A DNA stretch of 7,634 nt from an uncultured Collinsella sp. (GCA_958419975.1 CATZIG010000094.1:1-7634), one strand, 5' to 3'; numbered from the stretch's first letter, positions 1 through 6,510 are shown. The notes: generated by a model not told the origin, from the sequence alone. Numbers and translations: made by a program.

Positions 1-19
1 ATCCCAAAAGAATCGCCAT
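1..19 (-). CDS. Start of an unidentified gene running off the left edge
   Basis: Only the first codons are present: an ATG at 19-17 followed by codons reading M-A-I-L-L-G before the window ends. The start is supported by a clear Shine-Dalgarno AAGGAG at 33-28, 8 bases upstream, and by a -10 element about 36 bases further up. It lies downstream of the pst terminator, so it is probably a separate transcription unit. Six residues do not allow a product call. I have no positive evidence that it is phoU, the usual pst companion. Confidence 0.5.
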
Positions 20-54
20 ATGCCCTGCTCCTTCGTAGAAATTCAACGTTGTCC

Positions 55-63
55 ATAATAGCA
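55..63 (-). promoter_or_regulatory. Extended -10 promoter element for the left-edge gene
   Basis: Read on the minus strand, positions 63-55 give TGC followed by TATTAT, a good -10 hexamer with the TG of an extended -10. The hexamer 17 bases upstream (83-78, TGTGCG) is a poor -35, which fits an extended -10 promoter. Transcription would begin near position 48 and give a leader of about 30 bases before the ATG at 19. The element lies just after the pst terminator, so it would restart transcription for the next gene. Confidence 0.45.
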
Positions 64-66
64 GCG

Positions 67-102
67 AAAAGGCGGGCCGCACACGACACAAAAAGGCGGG
101 CC
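67..102. repeat. 12-bp direct repeat duplicating the terminator 3' end
   Basis: The 12-mer AAAAGGCGGGCC occurs at 67-78 and again at 91-102, 24 bases apart. Read on the minus strand each copy is GGCCCGCCTTTT, the distal arm plus U-tract of the pst terminator. The second copy could act as a spare terminator arm pairing with 126-121, or may simply be a small tandem duplication. Confidence 0.6.
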
Positions 103-126
103 ATCTCCCAAAAGAGATGACCCGCC
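90..126 (-). terminator. Rho-independent terminator of the pst operon
   Basis: On the minus strand, arms 126-114 and 107-95 form a 13-pair stem; the only non-Watson-Crick position (120 with 101) is a G-U wobble in that transcript. The loop is 6 bases (113-108), and five Us follow at 94-90. The stem starts 57 bases after the pstB stop codon, so the operon ends here and does not continue into a co-transcribed phoU. The plus strand has a C-A mismatch and no U-tract, so the terminator is directional. Confidence 0.9.
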
Positions 127-182
127 TCTCCAATCAGTCCCGTGGCAACCGTGGCCGCCGCGGGCCTCAAGCATGTCCCGGA

Positions 183-1055
183 CTAGGAGAACATGCCGGT
201 GAGGTAATCATTCAGCCGCTTATCCTTGGGCCGTTGGAAAATCTCGTCGGTCTCGTCGTACTCGACCATATCGCCCATGTAGAAGAACGCCGTGCGGTTG
301 GACACACGCGACGCCTGCTCCATGTTGTGCGTCACGATGACGATGGCGCGGTCGGCAACGATCGATGACATCAGGTCCTCGATCGCCAGCGTCGAGATGG
401 GGTCGAGCGCCGAGCAGGGCTCGTCGAACAAGATCACGTCGGGGTTGAGCGCCAGCGTGCGCGCGATGCACAGGCGCTGCTGCTGACCGCCCGAAAGCGC
501 ATAGGCGCTCTTGTCGAGCTTGTCCTTGACCTCGTCCCACAGTGCCGCGCCGCGCAGGCTCTCCTCGACCATGCGGTCGAGTTCGTCGCGGTCGGTGATG
601 CCGTGGCGCCTAGGCGCAAACGTGATGTTGTCGCGAATGGACTTGCGAAACGGGTTGGGCTGCTGGAACACCATGCCAATGGAGCGACGCAACTCGTAGG
701 TGTTCTCGGTCTTGGTGTTCACGTTGCGCCCGCGATAGTTGATCTCGCCCTCCACGCGGCAGCCGCGAATCTCGCGATTCATAAGGTTGAGGCTACGCAA
801 GAAGGTCGACTTACCGCAGCCCGAAGGCCCGATGAGCGCCGTGATCTCGCCCTTGTGAAAGTCGAGCGACGTGTCGTGCAGGGCATGGTGGTCGCCATAG
901 TACACGTTGACGTCCTTGGTGGAGAGCACGACCTCGTCGCTCACGGCCTTGCCGCTCACGCGCACGCGCTTCTCGCTCTCCCCCACACTCGATAGAAAGT
1001 CCTGGGTGTCGGACGCGGCCGCTTCGGTTGCGGGCGTTGCATTTATCTCGCTCAT
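183..1055 (-). CDS. pstB: Phosphate ABC transporter ATP-binding protein PstB
   Basis: PstB is the cytoplasmic ATPase that powers the PstSCAB high-affinity phosphate importer. The 290-residue product shows a complete ABC nucleotide-binding domain: Walker A GPSGCGKST at 76-84, the Q-loop in FQQPNPF at 130-136 (a PstB-typical stretch), signature LSGGQQQR at 187-194, Walker B VILFDEP at 207-213 with E212 as catalytic base, and the switch histidine H243. The ATG start overlaps the pstA stop by 4 bases (ATGA), with AAGGAAG upstream at somewhat long spacing; no better internal start is visible. Compared with typical PstB (about 250-260 residues) it carries an extra N-terminal tail of roughly 40 residues, acidic and Ala/Ser-rich, before the ABC core begins near residue 43. 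It is the last gene of the operon, followed by a strong terminator. Confidence 0.96.
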   Translation of the reverse strand: MSEINATPATEAAASDTQDFLSSVGESEKRVRVSGKAVSDEVVLSTKDVNVYYGDHHALHDTSLDFHKGEITALIGPSGCGKSTFLRSLNLMNREIRGCRVEGEINYRGRNVNTKTENTYELRRSIGMVFQQPNPFRKSIRDNITFAPRRHGITDRDELDRMVEESLRGAALWDEVKDKLDKSAYALSGGQQQRLCIARTLALNPDVILFDEPCSALDPISTLAIEDLMSSIVADRAIVIVTHNMEQASRVSNRTAFFYMGDMVEYDETDEIFQRPKDKRLNDYLTGMFS

Positions 1056-1978
1056 TCGGCCGTCATCTTCCTTGCCAGTTGCTTGCCCACAATGCGGGCG
1101 ATTACGTTAAACAGCAGCACGCAAATCATCAGCAGCGCCGCGGTGCCCCAGACGATCTGCTGGGCCTCGGGGCTGCCTTCGCCATAGATCTTGTAGATGT
1201 GCACGGCGAGCGACTCGCCGGGGCGGAACACGTTCCAGGCGCAGGTGGGGCTCAACAGGTTAAAGCTCAAGAAGTTCAGGCGAACCGGCGAGCTCATACC
1301 CGAGGTAAAAAGCAGTGCTGCGGCCTCGCCAAACACGCGACCGGCCGAAAGCACGATGCCCGTCACGATGGCAGGCATGGCCTCGGGGATCAGGATGTGC
1401 AGCGTGGCCTCCCAGCGAGTGAGGCCCATGGCCAGGCACGCATCGCGCTGGGCCTGCGGCACGTCCTCGAGCGCCTGCTGGATCACGCGCACCAGAATGG
1501 GGATATTGAACATGGTGAGCGCGATGGCGCCGGAGATGATGGAGTACTTCCAGCCCAGCTGCACCGAGAACACCAGAAAACCGAACATGCCGACGACGAT
1601 GGAAGGCAGCGAGGACAACGTCTCGATGGCGGTGGAGGCGATGTCGCGGATGGGTCCGTCCGGCGCATACTCAACCAAAAAGACCGCTCCGCCCAGGCTG
1701 ATGGGCACCGAGATGATCAGAGTGATCAGCAGCAGGTAGAACGAGTCGAACAGCTGGTAGAGCACGCCGCCCTGCGTTCCGTTGGCGCGCGACGGCTCTG
1801 TGAGAAAGCCCGGCTGGAACAGCGTCGAGATGCCCTCGAACAAGATATAGGCCACCATGGAGATGACGATGAGCATGACGATGGCGACGATCGCCGTCAG
1901 CACGCCCGTGGCGATGCGATCCTGCTTTTGGACACGCCCGAGCCTCGCCTCGTCGATGTGGATGCGCGTGCTAGCCAC
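1052..1978 (-). CDS. pstA: Phosphate ABC transporter permease PstA
   Basis: PstA is one of the two membrane subunits that form the phosphate channel with PstC. From the chosen start the product is 308 residues, with hydrophobic segments near 24-48, 79-103, 119-139, 145-165, 196-213 and 276-297. The cytoplasmic coupling loop that contacts the ATPase runs from about 171 to 202 (RDACLAMGLTRWE followed by HILIPEAMP), typical of PstA/PstC. I chose the GTG at 1978 because a strong Shine-Dalgarno (AAGGGGG, 1994-1988) lies 9 bases upstream; it overlaps the pstC stop by 8 bases. A TTG at 2002 would add 8 residues but has no ribosome site. The gene overlaps pstB by 4 bases at its end, so pstC, pstA and pstB are probably translationally coupled. 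Confidence 0.94.
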   Translation of the reverse strand: MASTRIHIDEARLGRVQKQDRIATGVLTAIVAIVMLIVISMVAYILFEGISTLFQPGFLTEPSRANGTQGGVLYQLFDSFYLLLITLIISVPISLGGAVFLVEYAPDGPIRDIASTAIETLSSLPSIVVGMFGFLVFSVQLGWKYSIISGAIALTMFNIPILVRVIQQALEDVPQAQRDACLAMGLTRWEATLHILIPEAMPAIVTGIVLSAGRVFGEAAALLFTSGMSSPVRLNFLSFNLLSPTCAWNVFRPGESLAVHIYKIYGEGSPEAQQIVWGTAALLMICVLLFNVIARIVGKQLARKMTAE

Positions 1979-2879
1979 GAGCCTTCGCCCCCTTGCGGCC
2001 AATGAGATGGATGATCAGGATGAAGATGAGGCTCATGCCCATCAGCAGCAGACCGAGTGCCCACAGGACGTCGTCCTGGGCCGAGCCCTCGGCGTAGACC
2101 GCCATGGACGTGGTGAGCGTGGTGGTGATGGTGGACGCCGGCGACAGCAGCGACGTCGGCATGGCCTCGATGCCGCCGATAACCATGCGCACGGCGAGCG
2201 TCTCGCCAAAGGCGCGGGTCATACCCAGGATGACCGCAGTCATGAGCGACGGCATGGCAGACTTGAGCACCACGTGCCAGATGGTCTGCCAGCGGGTGTA
2301 GCCCAGCGCGAGCGAGCCCTGACGGTAGCTGTCGGGCACGGCACGCAGGCCATCGACCGAAAGCGTGGTCATCGTCGGCAGGATCATGACGGCCAGCACG
2401 ATGGCGCCGGGCAAGATGCCCAGACCCGTGCTCACATGGAAAACGCTCTTCATAAGGCCGACGACCACGTGAAAACCGATCAGGCCAAAGACGACCGAGG
2501 GGATGCCGGTCAAAAGCTCAATGAGCGGCTGAAAGATCTTAGAGCCAAACTTAGGGCTAATCTCGACCGCAAAGATGGCAGAGCCGATGGCGATGGGCAG
2601 CGCGATAAGCGTGGAGAGCACCATGACCGCAAACGAGGTGACGATCAGGGGCAGGGCGCCGGTATAGGGCAGGCCGTTTTCGGCTGTGTTGGCCAGGTCC
2701 CACTTGGTGCCGGTGAAAAACTCGACGACCGAGACGCCGTCCTTGACAAAAGCCGAGAGGCCCTTTTGGGCGACCATAAAGATGAGCGCGGCAACGACAA
2801 GCGTCACGAGCGCTACGCACGCGCCCGTGACGCCCAGGCCCACGTTCTCAAGGTCGCGCTTTGGCAGCTGTTTTGCCAT
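1971..2879 (-). CDS. pstC: Phosphate ABC transporter permease PstC
   Basis: PstC is the membrane partner of PstA in the PstSCAB importer. The 302-residue product has a short basic N-terminus, a first membrane helix near 14-36, and further hydrophobic segments near 75-105, 124-144, 153-175, 209-228 and 271-292. A periplasm-facing stretch (residues 52-72, including FFTGTKWD) is characteristic of PstC. The ATPase-coupling loop lies at about 184-210 (GSLALGYTRWQT then KSAMP). The ATG at 2879 has GGAAAGG at 2892-2886, 6 bases upstream. The gap from the pstS stop is only 24 bases with no hairpin, so I see no attenuator that would set pstS above the permease genes. Confidence 0.95.
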   Translation of the reverse strand: MAKQLPKRDLENVGLGVTGACVALVTLVVAALIFMVAQKGLSAFVKDGVSVVEFFTGTKWDLANTAENGLPYTGALPLIVTSFAVMVLSTLIALPIAIGSAIFAVEISPKFGSKIFQPLIELLTGIPSVVFGLIGFHVVVGLMKSVFHVSTGLGILPGAIVLAVMILPTMTTLSVDGLRAVPDSYRQGSLALGYTRWQTIWHVVLKSAMPSLMTAVILGMTRAFGETLAVRMVIGGIEAMPTSLLSPASTITTTLTTSMAVYAEGSAQDDVLWALGLLLMGMSLIFILIIHLIGRKGAKARG

Positions 2880-2903
2880 TGCAAACCTTTCCGGGGCGAT
2901 TAC

Positions 2904-3842
2904 TTATTTAGCAGAGACCTTGCCGCTGGCGTCCTTGACGACCTTCATGGCAGAGACGGGGATGAAGCCCTGCTCCTCGACGAGCTTGCCCTGGACGTCG
3001 TCGGAAAGCATGAACTCCAGGAAGGCCTTGGTGGCCTCGTCGGCGTCCTTGGAGCAGTACATGTGCTCGGTAGCCCAGATCTTGAAGGAGTCATCAGTGA
3101 CATTCTTGCTCTTGGGCTCGACGCCCTCGACCTTGATGGCGTTGAACTTGGAGTCATCGAAGTGCGAGAAGTCGAGGTAGGAGATGGCGTTATCGGTGCT
3201 GCCCATCTGAGTCTGGACGTCGCCGGACTTGTCGAGCTCGGCGTCGCCCTTAAAGTCGACGGCCTCGTCGCCAAAGACGGCGGCCTCGAAGGTGGCGCGG
3301 GTGCCGGAGCCGGCCTTGCGGTTGAGGACGACGATGGTGGCGTCGTCGCCGCCGACCTCCTTCCAGTTGGTGATCTGGCCAGAGAAGATGCCCTTGAGCT
3401 GCTCGAGGGACAGGTCGTCGACCGTCACGTTCTTGGAGACGACGGGACCCATGCCCACGACGGCAACCTCGTGGTCGACGAGGTTCTTGACCTGGTCGGC
3501 CTCGAGCTTGGTCTCGGCGAAGACGTCGGAGTTGCCGATGGTGACGGTGCCGGCGGCAACAGCGGTCAGGCCCTTGCCCGAACCGTTACCCGAGCCGGAG
3601 ACGGAGACGTCCGGGTTGGCATCCATGAACTTCTCGGCAGCGGCCTCGACGAGAGCCTGGAACGAGGAGGCGCCGTCGTAGGTCACCTCGCCGGAGACGG
3701 ACTCGGCAGCAGCGGCGCTACCCTTGTCGGCGGCGTCGGATGCGCCGGAGCCGCCGCAACCAACGAGACCGAGACCGACGATGCTGGCAAGACCACCAGC
3801 GAGGCCGAGGAACTGACGACGAGAATAAGCCTGATCGAGCAT
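2904..3842 (-). CDS. pstS: Phosphate-binding lipoprotein PstS with a twin-arginine signal
   Basis: PstS is the extracytoplasmic receptor that captures phosphate and delivers it to PstC/PstA. The 312-residue product starts with a combined signal: twin-arginine motif SRRQFLG at residues 7-13, a hydrophobic stretch, then lipobox LVGC with lipidation at C29. A Gly/Ala/Ser-rich linker (30-52) follows. Phosphate-site motifs are visible: a GSGNGSGKG loop at 83-91, GNSD at 103-106, and RKAGSGTRATF at 175-185. IFSGQITNW (152-160) and the end of the protein match the family. I chose the ATG at 3842 because AAAGGA lies 5 bases upstream; a GTG at 3875 would add 11 residues ahead of the signal and lacks support. 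It is the first gene of the operon. Its steady use of C- or G-ending codons suggests high expression. Confidence 0.95.
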   Translation of the reverse strand: MLDQAYSRRQFLGLAGGLASIVGLGLVGCGGSGASDAADKGSAAAAESVSGEVTYDGASSFQALVEAAAEKFMDANPDVSVSGSGNGSGKGLTAVAAGTVTIGNSDVFAETKLEADQVKNLVDHEVAVVGMGPVVSKNVTVDDLSLEQLKGIFSGQITNWKEVGGDDATIVVLNRKAGSGTRATFEAAVFGDEAVDFKGDAELDKSGDVQTQMGSTDNAISYLDFSHFDDSKFNAIKVEGVEPKSKNVTDDSFKIWATEHMYCSKDADEATKAFLEFMLSDDVQGKLVEEQGFIPVSAMKVVKDASGKVSAK

Positions 3843-3867
3843 GATCTTCCTTTCATACATGCGACTC

Positions 3868-3884
3868 GCGGGCACCCCGCCCGC
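3868..3884 (-). other. Hairpin in the pstS leader
   Basis: GCGGGC and GCCCGC form a 6-bp GC-only stem around a 5-base loop, ending about 15 bases before the pstS Shine-Dalgarno. No U-tract follows, so it is not a terminator. It may protect the mRNA 5' end or tune initiation. A second weak stem (ACCGC/GCGGT) and the 10-bp palindrome CCCGATCGGG at 3908-3917 lie further upstream in the same leader. Confidence 0.35.
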
Positions 3885-3963
3885 TTTGCTGTTTGGAAAG
3901 ATACGGCCCCGATCGGGCGACGACCGCCTTATCTGCGGTTTCTTACGGGCTATTGATAGACCC

Positions 3964-4002
3964 TTACCGCAAGCTCTGCCCAGCCTTTACAAACGGATAA
4001 CA
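3964..4002 (+). promoter_or_regulatory. Candidate Pho-box array upstream of pstS
   Basis: On the plus strand, TTTACA (3986-3991) and ATAACA (3997-4002) are separated by exactly 5 bases, close to the TTNACA-N5-TTNACA pattern bound by Bacillus-type PhoP. Two degenerate units continue the 11-base phase to the left: TCTGCC (3975-3980) and TTACCG (3964-3969). The site is 120-160 bases upstream of the pstS start, where phosphate-starvation control is expected. Only two units are convincing, the repeats face away from pstS, and I could not place a -35/-10 pair beside them. Confidence 0.25.
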
Positions 4003-4070
4003 ATCCAGCGCCGAACATGGCGCACCTTTTACACCAAAGGAACGTCCCCAATGACTACCCCACCGCAACA

Positions 4071-4098
4071 GAAAAAGCCCGGGCCGAAGCACCGGGCT
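4071..4098 (-). terminator. UUCG-loop terminator of the HAD-dipeptidase unit
   Basis: On the minus strand, AGCCCGG (4098-4092) pairs with CCGGGCU (4082-4076), with a single-base bulge at 4091 and two more G-C pairs closing a UUCG tetraloop. The U-run ends at 4072. This is a textbook intrinsic terminator. It lies about 135 bases after the dipeptidase stop codon, so the dipeptidase mRNA should carry a long structured 3' UTR that includes the inverted repeat at 4129-4234. Confidence 0.88.
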
Positions 4099-4113
4099 CG
4101 TAATGCAAGTTTG

Positions 4114-4128
4114 TATCCAAGCAGGATA
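4114..4128. other. Small hairpin stacked beside the large inverted repeat
   Basis: TATCC (4114-4118) and GGATA (4124-4128) form a 5-bp stem with a 5-base loop. It ends exactly where the outer stem of the large inverted repeat begins (4129), so the two could stack coaxially in RNA. It is short and might be chance. Confidence 0.35.
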
Positions 4129-4234
4129 TAGGGGTTTCCCAGGTGCCCGAGATTGCCCCGAAAGAGGAGCGCCGCGTACTTTGGTACGCAAGCGACGGTT
4201 TGAGGGGCAAGGTCGGGTGCCTGGGGAAGCCCTA
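4129..4234. repeat. Long nested inverted repeat including the dipeptidase stop codon
   Basis: Arms of 31 bases (4129-4159 and 4204-4234) face each other across a 44-base centre. In a plus-strand RNA 28 of 31 positions pair, three as G-U wobbles; in a minus-strand RNA those three become A-C mismatches. The centre holds a perfect inner hairpin, GCGTAC-TTTG-GTACGC (4174-4189). Both ends read TAGGG inward (TAGGG on the left, CCCTA on the right), so a TA dinucleotide flanks each terminus. The right-hand CTA is the TAG stop codon of the dipeptidase. It has no U-tract, and a proper terminator follows it, so it is not simply a terminator. It could be a small non-autonomous mobile element (MITE-like), a dispersed intergenic palindrome, or a structured 3' UTR. 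Confidence 0.75.
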
Positions 4235-5668
4235 CAGCTCAAGTTCGTTGAGGCGCAGGATCGCCACGATATAAATCTTGAGCGCCTGTTTAAGCTGTTC
4301 CTCGTTGGCGCACTCGTTGGGGCCGTGCATCTGGCCGCCCCATGCGGGCAGCTCCAGGCCGGTCTCCTCGGGGCCAAACGATACGGCGCGGGCAAAGTTG
4401 CGCGCGTACGTGCCGCCGCCCATGGCAAAGGGCTCAGCATGCTTGCCCGTAAACTCGTTATAGGTATCAATAAGCGCCTTCACGGCCGGATCGTCGGCAG
4501 ACACCGAGAACGGCACCTTAGCGCGACCCAGCTGACACGTCACGCCAAAACGGCCCACGAGCGGGTCGAGCTGCTCGCGGATGGTATCGGCACTCGTGCT
4601 GTCGGGGAAGCGCACGTCGATGACCTGCTCAATATGGCCATCCGCCACGCGGATGACGCCAGCGTTGCAGGTAAGCGGGCCAAACGCCGGACTCGTCGCA
4701 TCGATACCCAGGCCGCGGCCATAGGCATCCGCATGCACAAAGGCCAGGAACTTGACGAACTCGTGCTCGGCAGGCGTCAGCAGGCGTTCGTCGCGTGCAC
4801 CAAACGCGTCCTCGGCCTCGCGCAGATACGCCACGATCAGGCCGACGGCGTTAATCGTTCCCTCGGGCATCGAGGCATGACCGCCAATGCCATGGGCAAA
4901 AATCTGCGCGTGCCCGTTATCGAGCGCCGTAATCTCCAAGCGGTCGGCGTTCTCGACCGGCGCCGGCAGCTCATCAGCGGCAATCGCGAGCTCGCAGATG
5001 GACTGCGACGGAATGGCGTTGCTCGCCTCGGCACCGCTCCAGGACACAATGCGCCCGCCGTCGATCTTGGGGCTCACAAACGTCGCCCCAAACTGGCCCT
5101 TCTCGGCATTGCAGACCGGGAACTCGGCATCGGGCGTAAACAAAAAGTCGGGGTCTGCGTGGTTCTCCAGATAATGGTGAACGTCGGACATGCCCACTTC
5201 CTCATCGCAGCCCAGCAGCGCGCGGAAGGTATAGCGCGGCACAATGCCGTGCTTGAGCAGGTAGGCACCGGCGTAGAGCGACAGCACCGCCGGACCCTTG
5301 TCATCAATCACGCCACGGCCGAGCAGCCAGCCCTCGCGACGCTCCATCGCGAACGGATCGGTGTTCCAGCCGGGGCCGGCGGGCACCACGTCCACGTGGC
5401 AGATGGTCGCGAGCTGCTTGTCGCCGCGACCCGGGATATCGGCAATGCCCACATAGCCCTCGTCGTCGCCCGTCTGGTAGCCGAGCTTTTGCGCAATGCC
5501 GAGCGCGCAATCGAGCGCATCACGGACCGGTCGGCCAAACGGCGCACCGGGCTCTGCATTGGCAGCAACGGCCACGGACGGATAGCTCACCAGTTGTTCG
5601 ATATCGGCGACGACATCTTCCCAGACCTCGTCGACATACTCGATAACGCTCTGCTCCACCTGATTCAT
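4232..5668 (-). CDS. M20 family dipeptidase, PepV/Sapep type
   Basis: This is a two-metal (Zn or Mn) cytoplasmic peptidase expected to cleave dipeptides taken up or released during peptide breakdown. The 478 residues match the usual PepV/Sapep length. Active-site residues are intact: HVDVVPAGPGW with H91 and D93, bridging aspartate in GRGVIDDKGP (D122), GCDEEVGM with catalytic E156 and metal ligand E157, D180 in TPDAEFPVCNAEKG, and H448 in QMHGPNE near the end. The inserted lid domain carries GGHASMPEG (H264 region), which in PepV contributes to transition-state binding. The ATG at 5668 has a perfect AGGAGG (5680-5675) 6 bases upstream; longer frames further upstream lack one. It follows the HAD gene by 55 bases without a terminator, so the two are probably co-transcribed. 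Its stop codon lies inside the arm of the inverted repeat at 4129-4234. Exact substrate preference cannot be read from sequence. Confidence 0.92.
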   Translation of the reverse strand: MNQVEQSVIEYVDEVWEDVVADIEQLVSYPSVAVAANAEPGAPFGRPVRDALDCALGIAQKLGYQTGDDEGYVGIADIPGRGDKQLATICHVDVVPAGPGWNTDPFAMERREGWLLGRGVIDDKGPAVLSLYAGAYLLKHGIVPRYTFRALLGCDEEVGMSDVHHYLENHADPDFLFTPDAEFPVCNAEKGQFGATFVSPKIDGGRIVSWSGAEASNAIPSQSICELAIAADELPAPVENADRLEITALDNGHAQIFAHGIGGHASMPEGTINAVGLIVAYLREAEDAFGARDERLLTPAEHEFVKFLAFVHADAYGRGLGIDATSPAFGPLTCNAGVIRVADGHIEQVIDVRFPDSTSADTIREQLDPLVGRFGVTCQLGRAKVPFSVSADDPAVKALIDTYNEFTGKHAEPFAMGGGTYARNFARAVSFGPEETGLELPAWGGQMHGPNECANEEQLKQALKIYIVAILRLNELEL

Positions 5669-5723
5669 GGACGACCTCCTCACCAATGAGTGACGGGTAC
5701 GCCCGCCCCTCACATTACGTCTA

Positions 5724-6386
5724 TTAGATAGCGAAAAGTTTAGCAAGCTCGGCCACCGAGTGCACCACTGCATCGGCACCCGCCGCCTCGTGCTCGCCCG
5801 ACGCCGCCGCGCCCGAATAGATACCAATGCACGGCACGCTCATCGCGTGCGCGCCCTCGACGTCGTTAAAGCGATCGCCGATCATCACGGCATCGCCCGC
5901 CGTCGCACCGAGCTCTGCCAGGGCATCGCGGACCGAATCGGCCTTGGTCTCGCGCCCCTGCGGCGGATTCATGCCAACCACCGCCTCAAACTGAGAAAGT
6001 CCCAGCTCTCCCACCATGTCGATACACTTTGCCTCCATGCGTGACGTCGCCACGGCCATACGCTTGCCTTGGGCGACCAACCCATCCAGCAGCTCGGGGA
6101 TCCCGTCAAACACGGGATACTCCTCCGGTCCCAGTTCATCAAAAAAGGCACGGTACTCGTCGGCCACCACAAGCGACTCCTCGCGCGAGAATCCATAAAA
6201 GTCGTGAAAGCTCTTCCACAGGGGCGGCCCGATCATGCGGCGCAGGTCACCCATCTGCGCCTCCGAAAACCCGCGCGCGGCCAACGTCTTGCGCGTCGAG
6301 GTCATCACCGCCCGGCCCGTATCGGCCACCGTGCCGTCAAAATCGAACAGCACAACCGGCCGCTCGCATAGCTGTAATGCCGCCAT
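5724..6386 (-). CDS. HAD-superfamily hydrolase, phosphoglycolate phosphatase-like
   Basis: A soluble phosphatase of the HAD superfamily, subfamily IA, 220 residues long. Motif I is DFDGT at 15-19 (nucleophile D15, acid/base D17). Motif II is the serine in ATS (S115), motif III is K148, and motif IV is GDRFND at 170-175 with D171 and D175. Residues from about 20 to 95 form the helical C1 cap that sets the substrate. The pattern IGPPLWKSF in the cap and the overall layout resemble Gph/PpaX-like enzymes, but members of this group act on many small phosphate esters, so I do not assign a substrate. The ATG at 6386 has AGGAG at 6396-6392, 5 bases upstream; an in-frame GTG at 6419 lacks this support. 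It is the first gene of a probable two-gene unit with the dipeptidase and diverges from the degV-like gene. Confidence 0.9.
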   Translation of the reverse strand: MAALQLCERPVVLFDFDGTVADTGRAVMTSTRKTLAARGFSEAQMGDLRRMIGPPLWKSFHDFYGFSREESLVVADEYRAFFDELGPEEYPVFDGIPELLDGLVAQGKRMAVATSRMEAKCIDMVGELGLSQFEAVVGMNPPQGRETKADSVRDALAELGATAGDAVMIGDRFNDVEGAHAMSVPCIGIYSGAAASGEHEAAGADAVVHSVAELAKLFAI

Positions 6387-6427
6387 CGGCACTCCTCTTC
6401 CCCAGTTGATGATTTCCACACCAACAC

Positions 6428-6456
6428 TTCAAACTGTTGACTATTCAACAATTGAA
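6428..6456. promoter_or_regulatory. Phased dyad repeats between divergent genes, candidate operator
   Basis: Four related pentamers begin exactly 8 bases apart: TTCAA at 6428, GTTGA at 6436, TTCAA at 6444 and TTGAA at 6452. They build overlapping dyads: GTTGA-CTAT-TCAAC (6436-6449) and the 13-bp palindrome TTCAACAATTGAA (6444-6456), with the outermost TTCAA/TTGAA flanking both. This AT-rich patch lies in the shared control region of the HAD and degV genes. The arrangement suggests a binding site for a dimeric regulator, but no regulator gene is in the window. Confidence 0.4.
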
Positions 6457-6458
6457 CC

Positions 6459-6486
6459 TAGCAATGTAGAGCAACTCCACTATACT
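6459..6486 (+). promoter_or_regulatory. Candidate promoter of the degV-like gene
   Basis: TATACT (6481-6486) is a good -10 hexamer. The best-placed -35 is TAGCAA (6459-6464) at 16-bp spacing, a weak match. A better -35 sequence, TTGACT at 6437-6442, lies inside the dyad repeats but does not pair well with any -10. Starting near 6492, the mRNA would have a leader of about 50 bases. I could not place a convincing promoter for the divergent HAD gene. Confidence 0.35.
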
Positions 6487-6510
6487 TGTCGCACTTTGCT
6501 CTCAGAAGGC

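Noticed and set aside
1979..2002. TTG at 2002 as start of pstA
   Set aside because: No Shine-Dalgarno upstream; the GTG at 1978 has AAGGGGG at ideal spacing and a normal short overlap with pstC.
3843..3875. GTG at 3875 as start of pstS
   Set aside because: It would place 11 extra residues before a well-formed Tat/lipoprotein signal; the ATG at 3842 has a good ribosome site.
1857..3956. Long open frame on the plus strand opposite pstC and pstS
   Set aside because: It is antisense to clear pst genes, has biased low-complexity composition (Asp, Gly, Leu, His rich), no convincing ribosome site, and arises from GC-rich codon patterns of the real genes.
4129..4234. The large inverted repeat as the dipeptidase terminator
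   Set aside because: No U-tract follows on either strand, and a canonical UUCG-loop terminator lies downstream at 4071-4098.
4103..5689. Long open frame on the plus strand opposite the dipeptidase
   Set aside because: The minus-strand frame has every catalytic and metal-binding motif of an M20 peptidase; the plus frame shows no domain and is a shadow.
5669..5827. Upstream extension of the dipeptidase frame to 5827
   Set aside because: The extra residues are Arg-rich, overlap the HAD gene, and the ATG at 5668 has a perfect AGGAGG.
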